From NCBI GenBank assembly GCA_965215715.1, contig OZ244129.1, positions 1,798,001-1,862,000 of the forward strand: a stretch of DNA of 64,000 nt, read 5' to 3'. The position numbers and the translations under genes are program-made. Positions 24,710 to 31,870 of this stretch are shown in pieces. The notes below the pieces were generated by a model. It saw only the letters and a list, made by a program, of their open reading frames with translations, had not been told where the DNA came from and made no database searches. Each line of letters begins with the position of its first letter. The first letter of the stretch is position 1. This stretch comes from HXMU1428-3 sp965215715 (lineage in GTDB: Bacteria; Pseudomonadota; Alphaproteobacteria; Rhizobiales; HXMU1428-3).

Positions 24710-25690
24710 CTATTCCCACTCTAATTCGGCAAACCCGGTTGAGGCGTTGCGTGGATTGGATTGATCAAACAACACCCAGGCCTTTTTCTGGCTGTGCCCA
24801 GCGCCCGATTGTGCTTCCAACATTGTGCCGTCCTTTTGGATGATTGTGCGCAAATCTTTGGTTAGCGTTTGCAAATAGGCCTTTTGCGGGGCAAGCGCTT
24901 CAGGCCATTTTAACAACGGGCCGCCATGGCCGGGGACAACATATTTGGCAGGGATTTTGGCCAATTGATCCATAACCTTTTGCCAGCCCAGCAAACTACC
25001 ATCAATAACAGGGGTGCGCTCAGCAAATAATAAATCTCCAGCCCATATGATCTTTGTTTCTGGGTCATAGACGGTCAGATCATGATCTGTGTGAGCGGTT
25101 TTGTAAGCTTGCAAAATTAATTGTTTATTGCCCAGATCAATTGTCATCTTCTTGCTGACAGTTTTGGTTGGCTGGATGATTTTTGTATCGGCCATTGCCT
25201 TTTCACCAACCAGCCGTTTTAAATTGTTTAAGTAGAGCGGGCCTTTGTCTGCCATAGCGCGGGGCAAATTTTCATGGCCGATAAAAACCGGGTTTTCAGC
25301 TTTAAAGGCTTGGTTACCAAAGGTGTGATCTGGATGGGTATGGGTGTTGATGACATGCCCAATCGGTTTGTCTGAAATTTCTCGAATGGCACTTAAAAAC
25401 CGTTTGCCGTCACAATAGCTGCCTCCGGTGTCGATCACGGCAATGGAGGTCTTACCAATAATAAATCCAATGTTGGCAATGGCGGCTAAATTTTGCGGGG
25501 TGAATATTTGATGCACCCCTTTGCGCACATAAGTGTCTTTGGCAATTCTGGTGAGTTTAAAGGGCTGCTCTTTAATTGTAGGGCATGTTGGGTTTGTATC
25601 GGCTTTGGCCTTATACTGCATTGAAACATAGGTAAGCGAGATGGAAGAAATAATGCTCGCCATTAGAAATATGTTTGCTCTGGACTTCAT
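24710..25690 (-). CDS. Quinoprotein relay system zinc metallohydrolase (MBL fold)
   Basis: Periplasmic metallo-beta-lactamase-fold protein related to SoxH and the quinoprotein relay metallohydrolase 2 group (TIGR04559). About 326 residues from ATG 25690 (AAGGA 6 bases upstream). Signal peptide or anchor (RANIFLMASIISSISLTYV), then the metal-binding motif INTHTHPDHTFGN, the later ligands in KTAHTDHDLTVY and the PGHGGPL loop. It lies next to the SoxYZ-like carrier on the same strand and divergent from the CXXCW gene. Exact substrate unknown; in this context it is thought to act with the carrier on a step coupled to quinoprotein alcohol oxidation. Confidence 0.87.
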   Translation of the reverse strand: MKSRANIFLMASIISSISLTYVSMQYKAKADTNPTCPTIKEQPFKLTRIAKDTYVRKGVHQIFTPQNLAAIANIGFIIGKTSIAVIDTGGSYCDGKRFLSAIREISDKPIGHVINTHTHPDHTFGNQAFKAENPVFIGHENLPRAMADKGPLYLNNLKRLVGEKAMADTKIIQPTKTVSKKMTIDLGNKQLILQAYKTAHTDHDLTVYDPETKIIWAGDLLFAERTPVIDGSLLGWQKVMDQLAKIPAKYVVPGHGGPLLKWPEALAPQKAYLQTLTKDLRTIIQKDGTMLEAQSGAGHSQKKAWVLFDQSNPRNASTGFAELEWE

Positions 25691-25852
25691 GGACATTCCT
25701 TAAATTTGACCTATTGGTAGGGATGATAGGCAAAGAAAGGGTATGAAGCAAATGTAAAATAAAATGCTATTTTGTTGTTTTATGAATTGATTTCCTCTAA
25801 GTGGAATAAAAATCGCTGGCCTTTTCTTTGTTTTTTTGTCTAGAGTTTGTTT

Positions 25853-26503
25853 ATGTCTATGAAACTTTCTATCCAGACTTGTGTTGCCGTTTTCACCCTG
25901 GCTTTTCTTTGTGGTGAAGGGACCCTACAGACTAATTTTTTCACCAACGCTATGGCCGCAGAAACGCAAGAGGATGATTTTAGGTTTCCAGACGATCCCC
26001 CGCCTGAACCAGAGGGGTATCGGATGAAGGATTATCGCACCGTGGTTCCCTTAACATTAAAAGGGGCCAGGGTTGTTACCGACACTCAAGCGATGGAATT
26101 GTATAAGGCGGGCAAGACACTGTTTATTGATGTTATGCCGATGGTTCCCAAACCGCCTAACCTGCCTAAAGGGACAATCTGGCGAGACAAACGGCGTAAA
26201 AACATTCCCGATAGTGTGTGGTTGGCCAATGTGGGGTATGGGCGTTTACCCAAAGAGATGATGGACTTTTTCCAACATCAGTTGCGTCTTTTAACCAATG
26301 GACAGCTTGATAAGCCTTTGCTGTTTTATTGCCAAAAAGAATGTTGGATGAGTTGGAACGCGGCCAAACGCGCGCTTGAGTATGGGTATAAGTCTGTTGC
26401 TTGGTATCCACTTGGGACAGATGGATGGGTCACTGTTGGGGGAAAGCTTGTTAAAGCAAAACCAGTGCCTTTGCCAGATATGACCAGGCCTTTGCGCCCG
26501 TAG
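25853..26503 (+). CDS. PQQ-dependent catabolism-associated CXXCW motif protein
   Basis: Rhodanese-like periplasmic protein of the TIGR03865 group. About 216 residues: signal peptide (LSIQTCVAVFTLAFLCGEG region), a 'TPEEPEGYRMKDYR-like' N-terminal segment (here PPEPEGYRMKDYRTVVP), and the signature CQKECWMSWNAAKRA in a rhodanese-like fold, followed by WYPLGTDGW. Two start ATGs (25853 and 25859) are possible; the upstream TTG is unlikely. It is divergent from the metallo-hydrolase, and both families normally cluster with a quinoprotein ethanol dehydrogenase, which is not in this window. Confidence 0.88.
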   Translation: MSMKLSIQTCVAVFTLAFLCGEGTLQTNFFTNAMAAETQEDDFRFPDDPPPEPEGYRMKDYRTVVPLTLKGARVVTDTQAMELYKAGKTLFIDVMPMVPKPPNLPKGTIWRDKRRKNIPDSVWLANVGYGRLPKEMMDFFQHQLRLLTNGQLDKPLLFYCQKECWMSWNAAKRALEYGYKSVAWYPLGTDGWVTVGGKLVKAKPVPLPDMTRPLRP

Positions 26504-26671
26504 GCTTTGTCTCCCTTTTCTTCATGAAACCATTAATATCCTGAAATTTCATTTTTTCAGACCACTGTAAGACTTTGCTAAATATATTTCGTTATATTTT
26601 TAATCGTTAGCGCAATAATTTTGCAATTCATGTGCTCTCATCTTGTGAATGGTAAGAAGTAGATCAGGATT

Positions 26672-27607
26672 ATGGAAACGATCAGTCCTTTTTTGGATGG
26701 TTTTAAAACCATTTGTTGGAACCTTTTTATTGGGGCCAACTATGAATCAGCCTTTCCCTATGCCCTCGCAATCGTTGTTTTATTCACGTTTTATGGTTTT
26801 TACCAACGTGGGCGCAATCGTGCTTGGCTCAACAAACAGTTTAAAGGCATTGGTGTTACGATATTTTTTGTGCTGGTCAATAGTTTTGGCTTTGCCCTTT
26901 TTGTTTATATGGCAACTGAATATGCCCAGGCTGGGTATAACTCTCTTGGGCTGCCCCATGTCTCTCCCACATTTTGGACGGATGTACCTTTATGGGTTAC
27001 ATTGCCATTGATCGTGCTTATTTACGATTTTGCCAATTATTGGAACCACCGGTTGATGCATATGGATTGGTTGTGGCCGGTTCATGCCATTCATCATTCT
27101 GAAACAGAGATGAATGGAATGACGACCTATCGGGTTCACTTTTTAGAATCCTTGGTGATGAACTTGTCTTATGTGCTCTTGCTTAGTTGGCTTGGATTGC
27201 CCAAAGAAGCACTTGGGATAGGGGTTTTGTTTTTATCTTTGCATAACGTCTATACACATATGGACCTAGATTGGGACCATGGACCGTTTCGCTATCTTTT
27301 AGCCTCCCCGCGTTTTCATCGATGGCATCATGCAGACGTGCCTGAAGCGCACGGAAAAAATCTGGCCAATATTTTTCCCTTCTATGACGTTCTGTTTGGC
27401 ACTTATTACGTGCCTGGCACTTGTGACGTAAAATTGGGGGCAACTGGGGTTCCTGAAAATGATGGCGCCAAATTGGTGCTTTATCCTTTTAAGGCTTTAT
27501 ATGATTATCTTTACAAGGTCATGCCAGTGTTATGGCGTTTTCTTTCAAATGGTATGTCTCATGTTTTTGATGAAATATTGCGTTTCAAAAAGTTGTTACG
27601 CGATTAG
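26672..27607 (+). CDS. Sterol desaturase / fatty acid hydroxylase family protein
   Basis: Integral membrane di-iron oxygenase of the fatty-acid-hydroxylase superfamily, 311 residues. Several membrane helices in the first 120 residues, then the histidine clusters that bind the di-iron site: NHRLMH (near 122-127), HAIHHSE (near 138-144), and HRWHHAD (near 217-223), with a supporting LHNVYTHMD. Bacterial members act on sterols, hopanoids, alkylglycerols or carotenoids; nothing nearby fixes the substrate. Ribosome site is weak (CAGG). The transcript ends at the terminator at 27619-27660. Confidence 0.85.
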   Translation: METISPFLDGFKTICWNLFIGANYESAFPYALAIVVLFTFYGFYQRGRNRAWLNKQFKGIGVTIFFVLVNSFGFALFVYMATEYAQAGYNSLGLPHVSPTFWTDVPLWVTLPLIVLIYDFANYWNHRLMHMDWLWPVHAIHHSETEMNGMTTYRVHFLESLVMNLSYVLLLSWLGLPKEALGIGVLFLSLHNVYTHMDLDWDHGPFRYLLASPRFHRWHHADVPEAHGKNLANIFPFYDVLFGTYYVPGTCDVKLGATGVPENDGAKLVLYPFKALYDYLYKVMPVLWRFLSNGMSHVFDEILRFKKLLRD

Positions 27608-27618
27608 GCCGTACAGAT

Positions 27619-27660
27619 AAAAAATCACGCAAACAGTTTTTACCATTTGCGTGATTTTTA
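27619..27660. terminator. Bidirectional terminator
   Basis: A perfect 14-bp stem, AAAAATCACGCAAA (27620-27633) with TTTGCGTGATTTTT (27646-27659). The A and T ends allow termination in both directions, serving the desaturase gene and the convergent small membrane protein gene. Confidence 0.88.
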
Positions 27661-27683
27661 GATTTGTTTGACTGTTTTTACCT

Positions 27684-27872
27684 TTATAGGCCGCGAACAA
27701 CAACGCCAAAGAACAGCAATAAATAAGCAACCAGTAAAACTTCAAAACCTTTGCCGGCTGTGATGTCTGACAAGACGGGCACGGTAATCCCAAAATATTT
27801 TGCCAAAATGACCAATGCGGCCAAGATCAAAGACAAAAGAAAGACAATAAAGGATGGTGGTGATAATCTCAT
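27684..27872 (-). CDS. Small conserved membrane protein (62 residues)
   Basis: Two membrane helices (about 8-25 and 43-59) with a short periplasmic or cytoplasmic loop; begins MRLSPPSFIVFLLSLILAAL and ends in VVVRGL. Proteins with an MRLSPP start and this two-helix plan recur in alphaproteobacteria (from memory). GGGGAG lies 9 bases before the ATG. No function known. Confidence 0.65.
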   Translation of the reverse strand: MRLSPPSFIVFLLSLILAALVILAKYFGITVPVLSDITAGKGFEVLLVAYLLLFFGVVVRGL

Positions 27873-27998
27873 TTTTTTAGCTCCCCTAAAATTTGGGTCC
27901 CAACTTAGCCTCCCCTTAAGGCTATTTGCGAATGATTGGGCCCTTCCATTTTAAATCGTTTATCTGTGAAGCGCTTTAAAACCCTTCAGTATCTTAGC

Positions 27999-28529
27999 TT
28001 AGTGGTCCTGCGGGTCGATTTCAAGGTTGATATCCACCATTATATCATGAGCTATGGTTTCTATTGATTTGCTCAATGAGGCTATAGAAAGCGCCTCTGG
28101 CAGCCTAATTTGGGCTGTGGCGGAAAACATGGGCTCTCCAGCCATGCTTGCCGTGAAAATTTTGGTTTCCAGTTTTTCAATGGTGACTTGCTCATTGGCC
28201 AATAAATGGGTGATGTCTCGGACAATGCCGGGGTGATCAATGCCAGTTAATTCTAGGGTTGCCATTTGTCCTTGTAGGTTTGTATCGCCCTCTGATTCAT
28301 CTTGTTGCAGGGTGATTTGGATGTCTTTTGCTGTCAGGGTTTGCAATTCACTGGCTAAATCTTGAGCTTTATTTTTGGCAACGGTGATTTGAATGATGCC
28401 AGCAAATTGACCACCAAGCCGCGACATTGAGCTTTTGACCCAATTGCCCTGATGTTTGGTGATAATCTGGGCGATGTCTTCAACAATACCGGGCCTATCT
28501 TTTGTCACAGCGGTGAGAACCCACTTCAT
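27999..28529 (-). CDS. GcvR-like protein with two ACT domains
   Basis: A 176-residue cytoplasmic protein made of two ACT domains (about 3-80 and 92-172), each opening with a 'TxxDRPGIVxDI' type segment (TKDRPGIVEDIAQIIT; GIDHPGIVRDITHLLA). This matches the GcvR group (glycine cleavage system regulator), but no gcv genes are nearby, so it is best called GcvR-like and could respond to another amino acid. AAGGAG lies 8 bases before the ATG. Divergent from the leader-like region at 28599-28790. Confidence 0.82.
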   Translation of the reverse strand: MKWVLTAVTKDRPGIVEDIAQIITKHQGNWVKSSMSRLGGQFAGIIQITVAKNKAQDLASELQTLTAKDIQITLQQDESEGDTNLQGQMATLELTGIDHPGIVRDITHLLANEQVTIEKLETKIFTASMAGEPMFSATAQIRLPEALSIASLSKSIETIAHDIMVDINLEIDPQDH

Positions 28530-28712
28530 AATCGCATCTCCTTAATTGGTTTTTGTTATGATAGAGCTTTTTGAGCCCGGCTCTCAAGGGACATTTTGAT
28601 GCGGCCTTTAAAAACTTTTTCTTTTTTTGAACCTTTCCCTTCATGGGTGCGACTGATTAAATATGATCAGGTCCCTTCTCCTTCCTCATGTTCCTTAACG
28701 CCTGATCATACC

Positions 28713-28751
28713 AAAAGCCGTTGTCTTTTATTGACCCTCTTGGCTTTTTTT
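28713..28751 (+). terminator. Terminator-like hairpin 1 ahead of the MoxR gene
   Basis: AAAAGCC (28713-28719) pairs with GGCTTTT (28742-28748) and is followed by more T. It lies just after the 28662-28710 hairpin. Confidence 0.5.
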
Positions 28752-28755
28752 ATCG

Positions 28756-28789
28756 CCCAAGGTGCCCCCAACACCTTGGGTGTTTTTTT
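28756..28789 (+). terminator. Terminator-like hairpin 2 ahead of the MoxR gene
   Basis: CCCAAGGTG (28756-28764) pairs perfectly with CACCTTGGG (28772-28780), followed by TG and seven T. It would stop a plus-strand transcript about 100 bases before the MoxR gene. Confidence 0.75.
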
Positions 28790-28936
28790 GTTTATGACCT
28801 TATTGCTAAAGAACAGGTTTTCTGGCCTTGAATAAAATGCTTAAATGCGGGCTATTATTTTTGGTGATATTTAAGGAGATTTACTATCCTTGCCTCCGTT
28901 GATAAGCTGATTGAAGATTTAGACAATCATGGCTAT

Positions 28937-29761
28937 GTGCTGTCTTTGGATTTGGCAGTGCCTGTGCATTTGATGACCAAACTTGGCCGGCCTTTGTTAT
29001 TAGAAGGGGATGCTGGGGTTGGTAAGACCGAATTGGCCGGGGCTTTGGCCCGCGCGCTTGATACCAAACTTATTCGTTTGCAATGTTATGAAGGGCTTGA
29101 TGCGTCAGCGGCAATCTATGAATGGAATTATCAGCGCCAATTGCTGGAGATCCGCCTACACCAATCTGAGTTGGAAGCGGGGCGTGAGCACCAGATCGAT
29201 CTTTATGATGAACGGTTTTTGTTAAAGCGCCCTTTGCTGCAATCAATCAGTGAAGACAAGCCGCCGGTATTGTTGATTGATGAGATTGACCGAGCTGATG
29301 AAGAGTTTGAGGCGTTTTTGCTCGAAGTGCTTTCAGAATTTCAGATCACCGTGCCAGAGTTTGGCACTGTTAGCGCCTCTTGTCGCCCTTTTGTGATTTT
29401 AACGTCGAACGCAACGCGCGAACTATCTGATGCCTTGCGCCGGCGGTGCCTTTATGCGTTTGTGCCCTTCCCTAGCCCGAGCCGGGAGGCACGCATTTTG
29501 TCCAAGCATGTGCCTGAACTTGAAGACCAGCTGCGCGCTCAAATTGTGCAACTTGTGGCCCGCTTGAGGAATATGGAGCTGCGCAAACGGCCCGGTATTG
29601 CAGAGGCGATCGATTGGGCCCAAGCGCTGTTATGTTTGGATGTAAAATCCCTTAAAGAAAACGAAGAGGTGGTTGAGCAAACGCTGACCTGTTTGCTTAA
29701 AACCAAAGAAGACCAGCAGGCCGTCAACCCGCGCCGGATGGTCAATTCATTGACCGCGTAA
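28937..29761 (+). CDS. MoxR-family AAA+ ATPase
   Basis: AAA+ chaperone-like ATPase of the MoxR/CoxD type, 274 residues from GTG 28937: Walker A EGDAGVGKTE, Walker B VLLIDEIDRAD, sensor ILTSNATRELSDALRRRC with arginine finger. Homologues normally begin about 15 residues earlier, and the same frame continues upstream with a plausible segment (ASVDKLIEDLDNHGYV) to an ATC codon at 28886 that sits 7 bases after a perfect AAGGAG. The true start may therefore be a rare ATC, or an error hides an ATG. It pairs with the VWA gene 14 bases downstream; such pairs assemble or insert metals into client enzymes. Confidence 0.88.
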   Translation: MLSLDLAVPVHLMTKLGRPLLLEGDAGVGKTELAGALARALDTKLIRLQCYEGLDASAAIYEWNYQRQLLEIRLHQSELEAGREHQIDLYDERFLLKRPLLQSISEDKPPVLLIDEIDRADEEFEAFLLEVLSEFQITVPEFGTVSASCRPFVILTSNATRELSDALRRRCLYAFVPFPSPSREARILSKHVPELEDQLRAQIVQLVARLRNMELRKRPGIAEAIDWAQALLCLDVKSLKENEEVVEQTLTCLLKTKEDQQAVNPRRMVNSLTA

Positions 29762-29775
29762 TAGAAACGACTTTC

Positions 29776-30924
29776 ATGGCTCAGACTTTAACCACAGATC
29801 AGACCCTAGCGGCCCAAGCGTTGACAGACAAGATGTGTGACTTTTTATCTGAGTTGCGCGGCCTTGGGTTTCAAATCGGAATTTCAGAAGCGCGCGATGC
29901 GATTGCTATGGCGGCTGAAGATGGGGGGCTTTCACGGCCCCTGTTTCAAGCTTGCTTGAAGCATTTATTGTGCACAAATGAAGACCAGTGGGACCAGTTT
30001 GATTATTACTTTTTAACCTTCTTTTGTGTTGAAAGTGAAGGCTTGGCGACCAACTCATCGCCTGGCAATAATGAGCGGTTTGAAAAACAATTTAACCAAG
30101 AGTTTCAAATTGTTGCTGATTTTTATCACGGCGAAGGTGGGGACGAAGAAGGGGGAGCTGGGCGCGAACAGGCGGTGACCCGAACAGACTTTCGCTTTTT
30201 AACGGAACAAAAGGGCTGGGAGGAAGCGGCCAAAACGGCTGAGAGGTTGGCCAAAGAAATTAAACTTCGGCCCACCCGGCGCTGGCGCAAAACACATAAT
30301 GGTCGCAAGATTGATTTGGCCACCACGGCCCGCAAGATGACCCGCACCGATGGCGACCCGCTGGTGATTGGGCGCAAACAAAAAAAGCGCCGCCCGTTGC
30401 GGGTTCTGGCTTTGCTTGATGTGTCTCATTCCATGGCTTATTACAGCCCGATGTTGGCCCGGTTTGTGCGCGGGCTTGTTCATCATTTTGAAAACTCAGA
30501 AGCGTTTTGTTTTCATATTGAATTGAACCAAATCACTGATCTGTTGAAAGAACCAGACCGGGAAGTGATGCGCCAGCGCATGGAGGCCTTTCAAAATCTT
30601 TGGTTTGGCGGCACCAATATCGCAGCCAGCTTGAGCCATTTTAATGAACGTTATTTAAGAGACCTTGCCTGCCGCAACACGGTGGTTTTGTTGTTTAGCG
30701 ATGGGTGTGACACCTCTGGCGAGGCGGAAATTGTGCCCCCTATTGCCGAACTGCGCCGCACTGTCCGCCGGCTTTATTGGATTAATCCTATGCAAGCCCG
30801 CTTGCAGCGCGGGGGGCTGGTTTCTTCCAGTCCGTTAATGGCGGCAAAATCTTATATTGACGGGCAAATCTCAGGTGATAGTTTGCGCTCTCTTGAAACG
30901 CTAGCACGTGTAATGGCACGGTAG
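29776..30924 (+). CDS. VWA-domain protein, CoxE-like
   Basis: Partner of the AAA+ ATPase just upstream. The 382-residue protein has a helical N-terminal half (FLSELRGLGFQIGISEARDA near the start), an acidic/Gly linker, and a C-terminal VWA domain with a complete metal-ion-dependent adhesion site: Asp215 in LLDVSHSM, Thr280 in GGTNIA and Asp309 in FSDGCDTSG. CoxD/CoxE pairs are best known from maturation of Mo-containing CO dehydrogenase, but similar pairs serve other enzymes; no client is adjacent here. Followed by a long inverted repeat. Confidence 0.87.
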   Translation: MAQTLTTDQTLAAQALTDKMCDFLSELRGLGFQIGISEARDAIAMAAEDGGLSRPLFQACLKHLLCTNEDQWDQFDYYFLTFFCVESEGLATNSSPGNNERFEKQFNQEFQIVADFYHGEGGDEEGGAGREQAVTRTDFRFLTEQKGWEEAAKTAERLAKEIKLRPTRRWRKTHNGRKIDLATTARKMTRTDGDPLVIGRKQKKRRPLRVLALLDVSHSMAYYSPMLARFVRGLVHHFENSEAFCFHIELNQITDLLKEPDREVMRQRMEAFQNLWFGGTNIAASLSHFNERYLRDLACRNTVVLLFSDGCDTSGEAEIVPPIAELRRTVRRLYWINPMQARLQRGGLVSSSPLMAAKSYIDGQISGDSLRSLETLARVMAR

Positions 30925-30948
30925 TTTAATAAAGAGATTGTGCACTGA

Positions 30949-31074
30949 GTGCCTTAACTTCCATGGTGAGATTTTTGCATTTTGTAATGGCTTGTCAAGG
31001 GTTTCCGCTACGCGGCTACCGCCCTTGACAAGCCATTACAAAATGCCAAAGTCTAACCATGGAAGTTAAGGCAC
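30949..31074. repeat. Long inverted repeat, two 53-base arms
   Basis: Arms 30949-31001 and 31022-31074 are complementary with only a few mismatches (clustered around 30967-30977), separated by a 20-base loop that contains its own CCGC/GCGG dyad. The outer arms GTGCCTTAACTTCCATGG and inner TTGCATTTTG..GGCTTGTCAAGGG pair almost completely. It fills the gap between the VWA gene and truA. Confidence 0.9.
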
Positions 31075-31113
31075 GGGCTAGCCACATGACAAAACTTTCT
31101 TTGGGATTTATGA

Positions 31114-31851
31114 ATGGCGCGGTTTAAATTAATTATTGAATATGACGGCACACCATTTGTTGGCTGGCAGGTTCAAAAAGAAGGCCTTTCAGTGCAAGGG
31201 CAATTGCATAAGGCTTTGCTGGCGCTTTCTGGTGAAGACTTTGTGCCGCGCGGATCTGGGCGCACAGATGCGGGGGTGCATGCGCGCGGGCAAGTGGCGC
31301 ATATTGACCTGGAAAAAGAATGGCTCTCAGATAAGGTCCGCGATGGGCTCAATTATCATTTAAAACCCGACCCAATTGCCGTTTTATCCGCCGAACAAGT
31401 TGGTGATGAATTTGATGCACGCTTTGGGGCTGTGATGCGCCATTATGAGTATCTGATTGTGAACCGGCGGTCACGGTTGGCCCTTGATGCGACCAAGGCG
31501 TGGCATGTGGGCCCTCACCTTGATGTTGCTGGCATGCAGAAGGCAGGCCAGTCTTTTATTGGACACCATGACTTTACCACCTTTCGCTCAGTTCATTGCC
31601 AGGCAAAAAGCCCCTTAAAGTCGGTGGACAGTTTATCGGTTCAACAGCACGGAGAACAGATTTCACTTTCTGTTTCGGCACGCTCTTTTATGCATAATCA
31701 AGTGCGCTCTATGGTCGGCTCTTTGGTGCAAGTGGGGCTTGGTAAATGGCCTGTTAGCGGCATTGCCCAAGCGCTTGAGGCGAAAGACCGGGCCGCTTGC
31801 GGGCCGGTGGCCCCGCCCTGGGGGCTTTACTTTATGCAGGTTGACTATTGA
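31114..31851 (+). CDS. truA: tRNA pseudouridine(38-40) synthase TruA
   Basis: Converts U38, U39 and U40 of tRNA anticodon arms to pseudouridine. The 245-residue protein has the family start (RFKLIIEYDGTPFVGWQVQ), the catalytic Asp52 in GRTDAGVHARGQVAH, 'DEFDARFGAVMRHYEYLI' and the C-terminal 'FMHNQVRSMVGSLVQVG' and 'GPVAPPWGLYFMQVDY' blocks. Full length. In many alphaproteobacteria truA follows fmt; that partner is not here. Converges with the giant RTX gene. Confidence 0.97.
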   Translation: MARFKLIIEYDGTPFVGWQVQKEGLSVQGQLHKALLALSGEDFVPRGSGRTDAGVHARGQVAHIDLEKEWLSDKVRDGLNYHLKPDPIAVLSAEQVGDEFDARFGAVMRHYEYLIVNRRSRLALDATKAWHVGPHLDVAGMQKAGQSFIGHHDFTTFRSVHCQAKSPLKSVDSLSVQQHGEQISLSVSARSFMHNQVRSMVGSLVQVGLGKWPVSGIAQALEAKDRAACGPVAPPWGLYFMQVDY

Positions 31852-31870
31852 GCTTTTCCCAACCTTGCTG

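Larger units (their letters stand above)
28599..28835 (+). other. Leader-like small open frame over a structured RNA region
   Basis: ATG 28599 has a good ribosome site (AAGGGA, 7-base spacing) and opens a 78-codon frame whose first part is Phe-rich (MRPLKTFSFFEPFPSW). The frame runs through a 10-bp hairpin, TATGATCAGG (28662-28671) with CCTGATCATA (28701-28710), and two terminator-like hairpins. The Phe run plus terminators recalls an attenuator, but the frame does not stop before the hairpins and the gene downstream is a MoxR-type AAA+ protein. A small protein, a small RNA or a relic leader are all possible. Confidence 0.35.
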
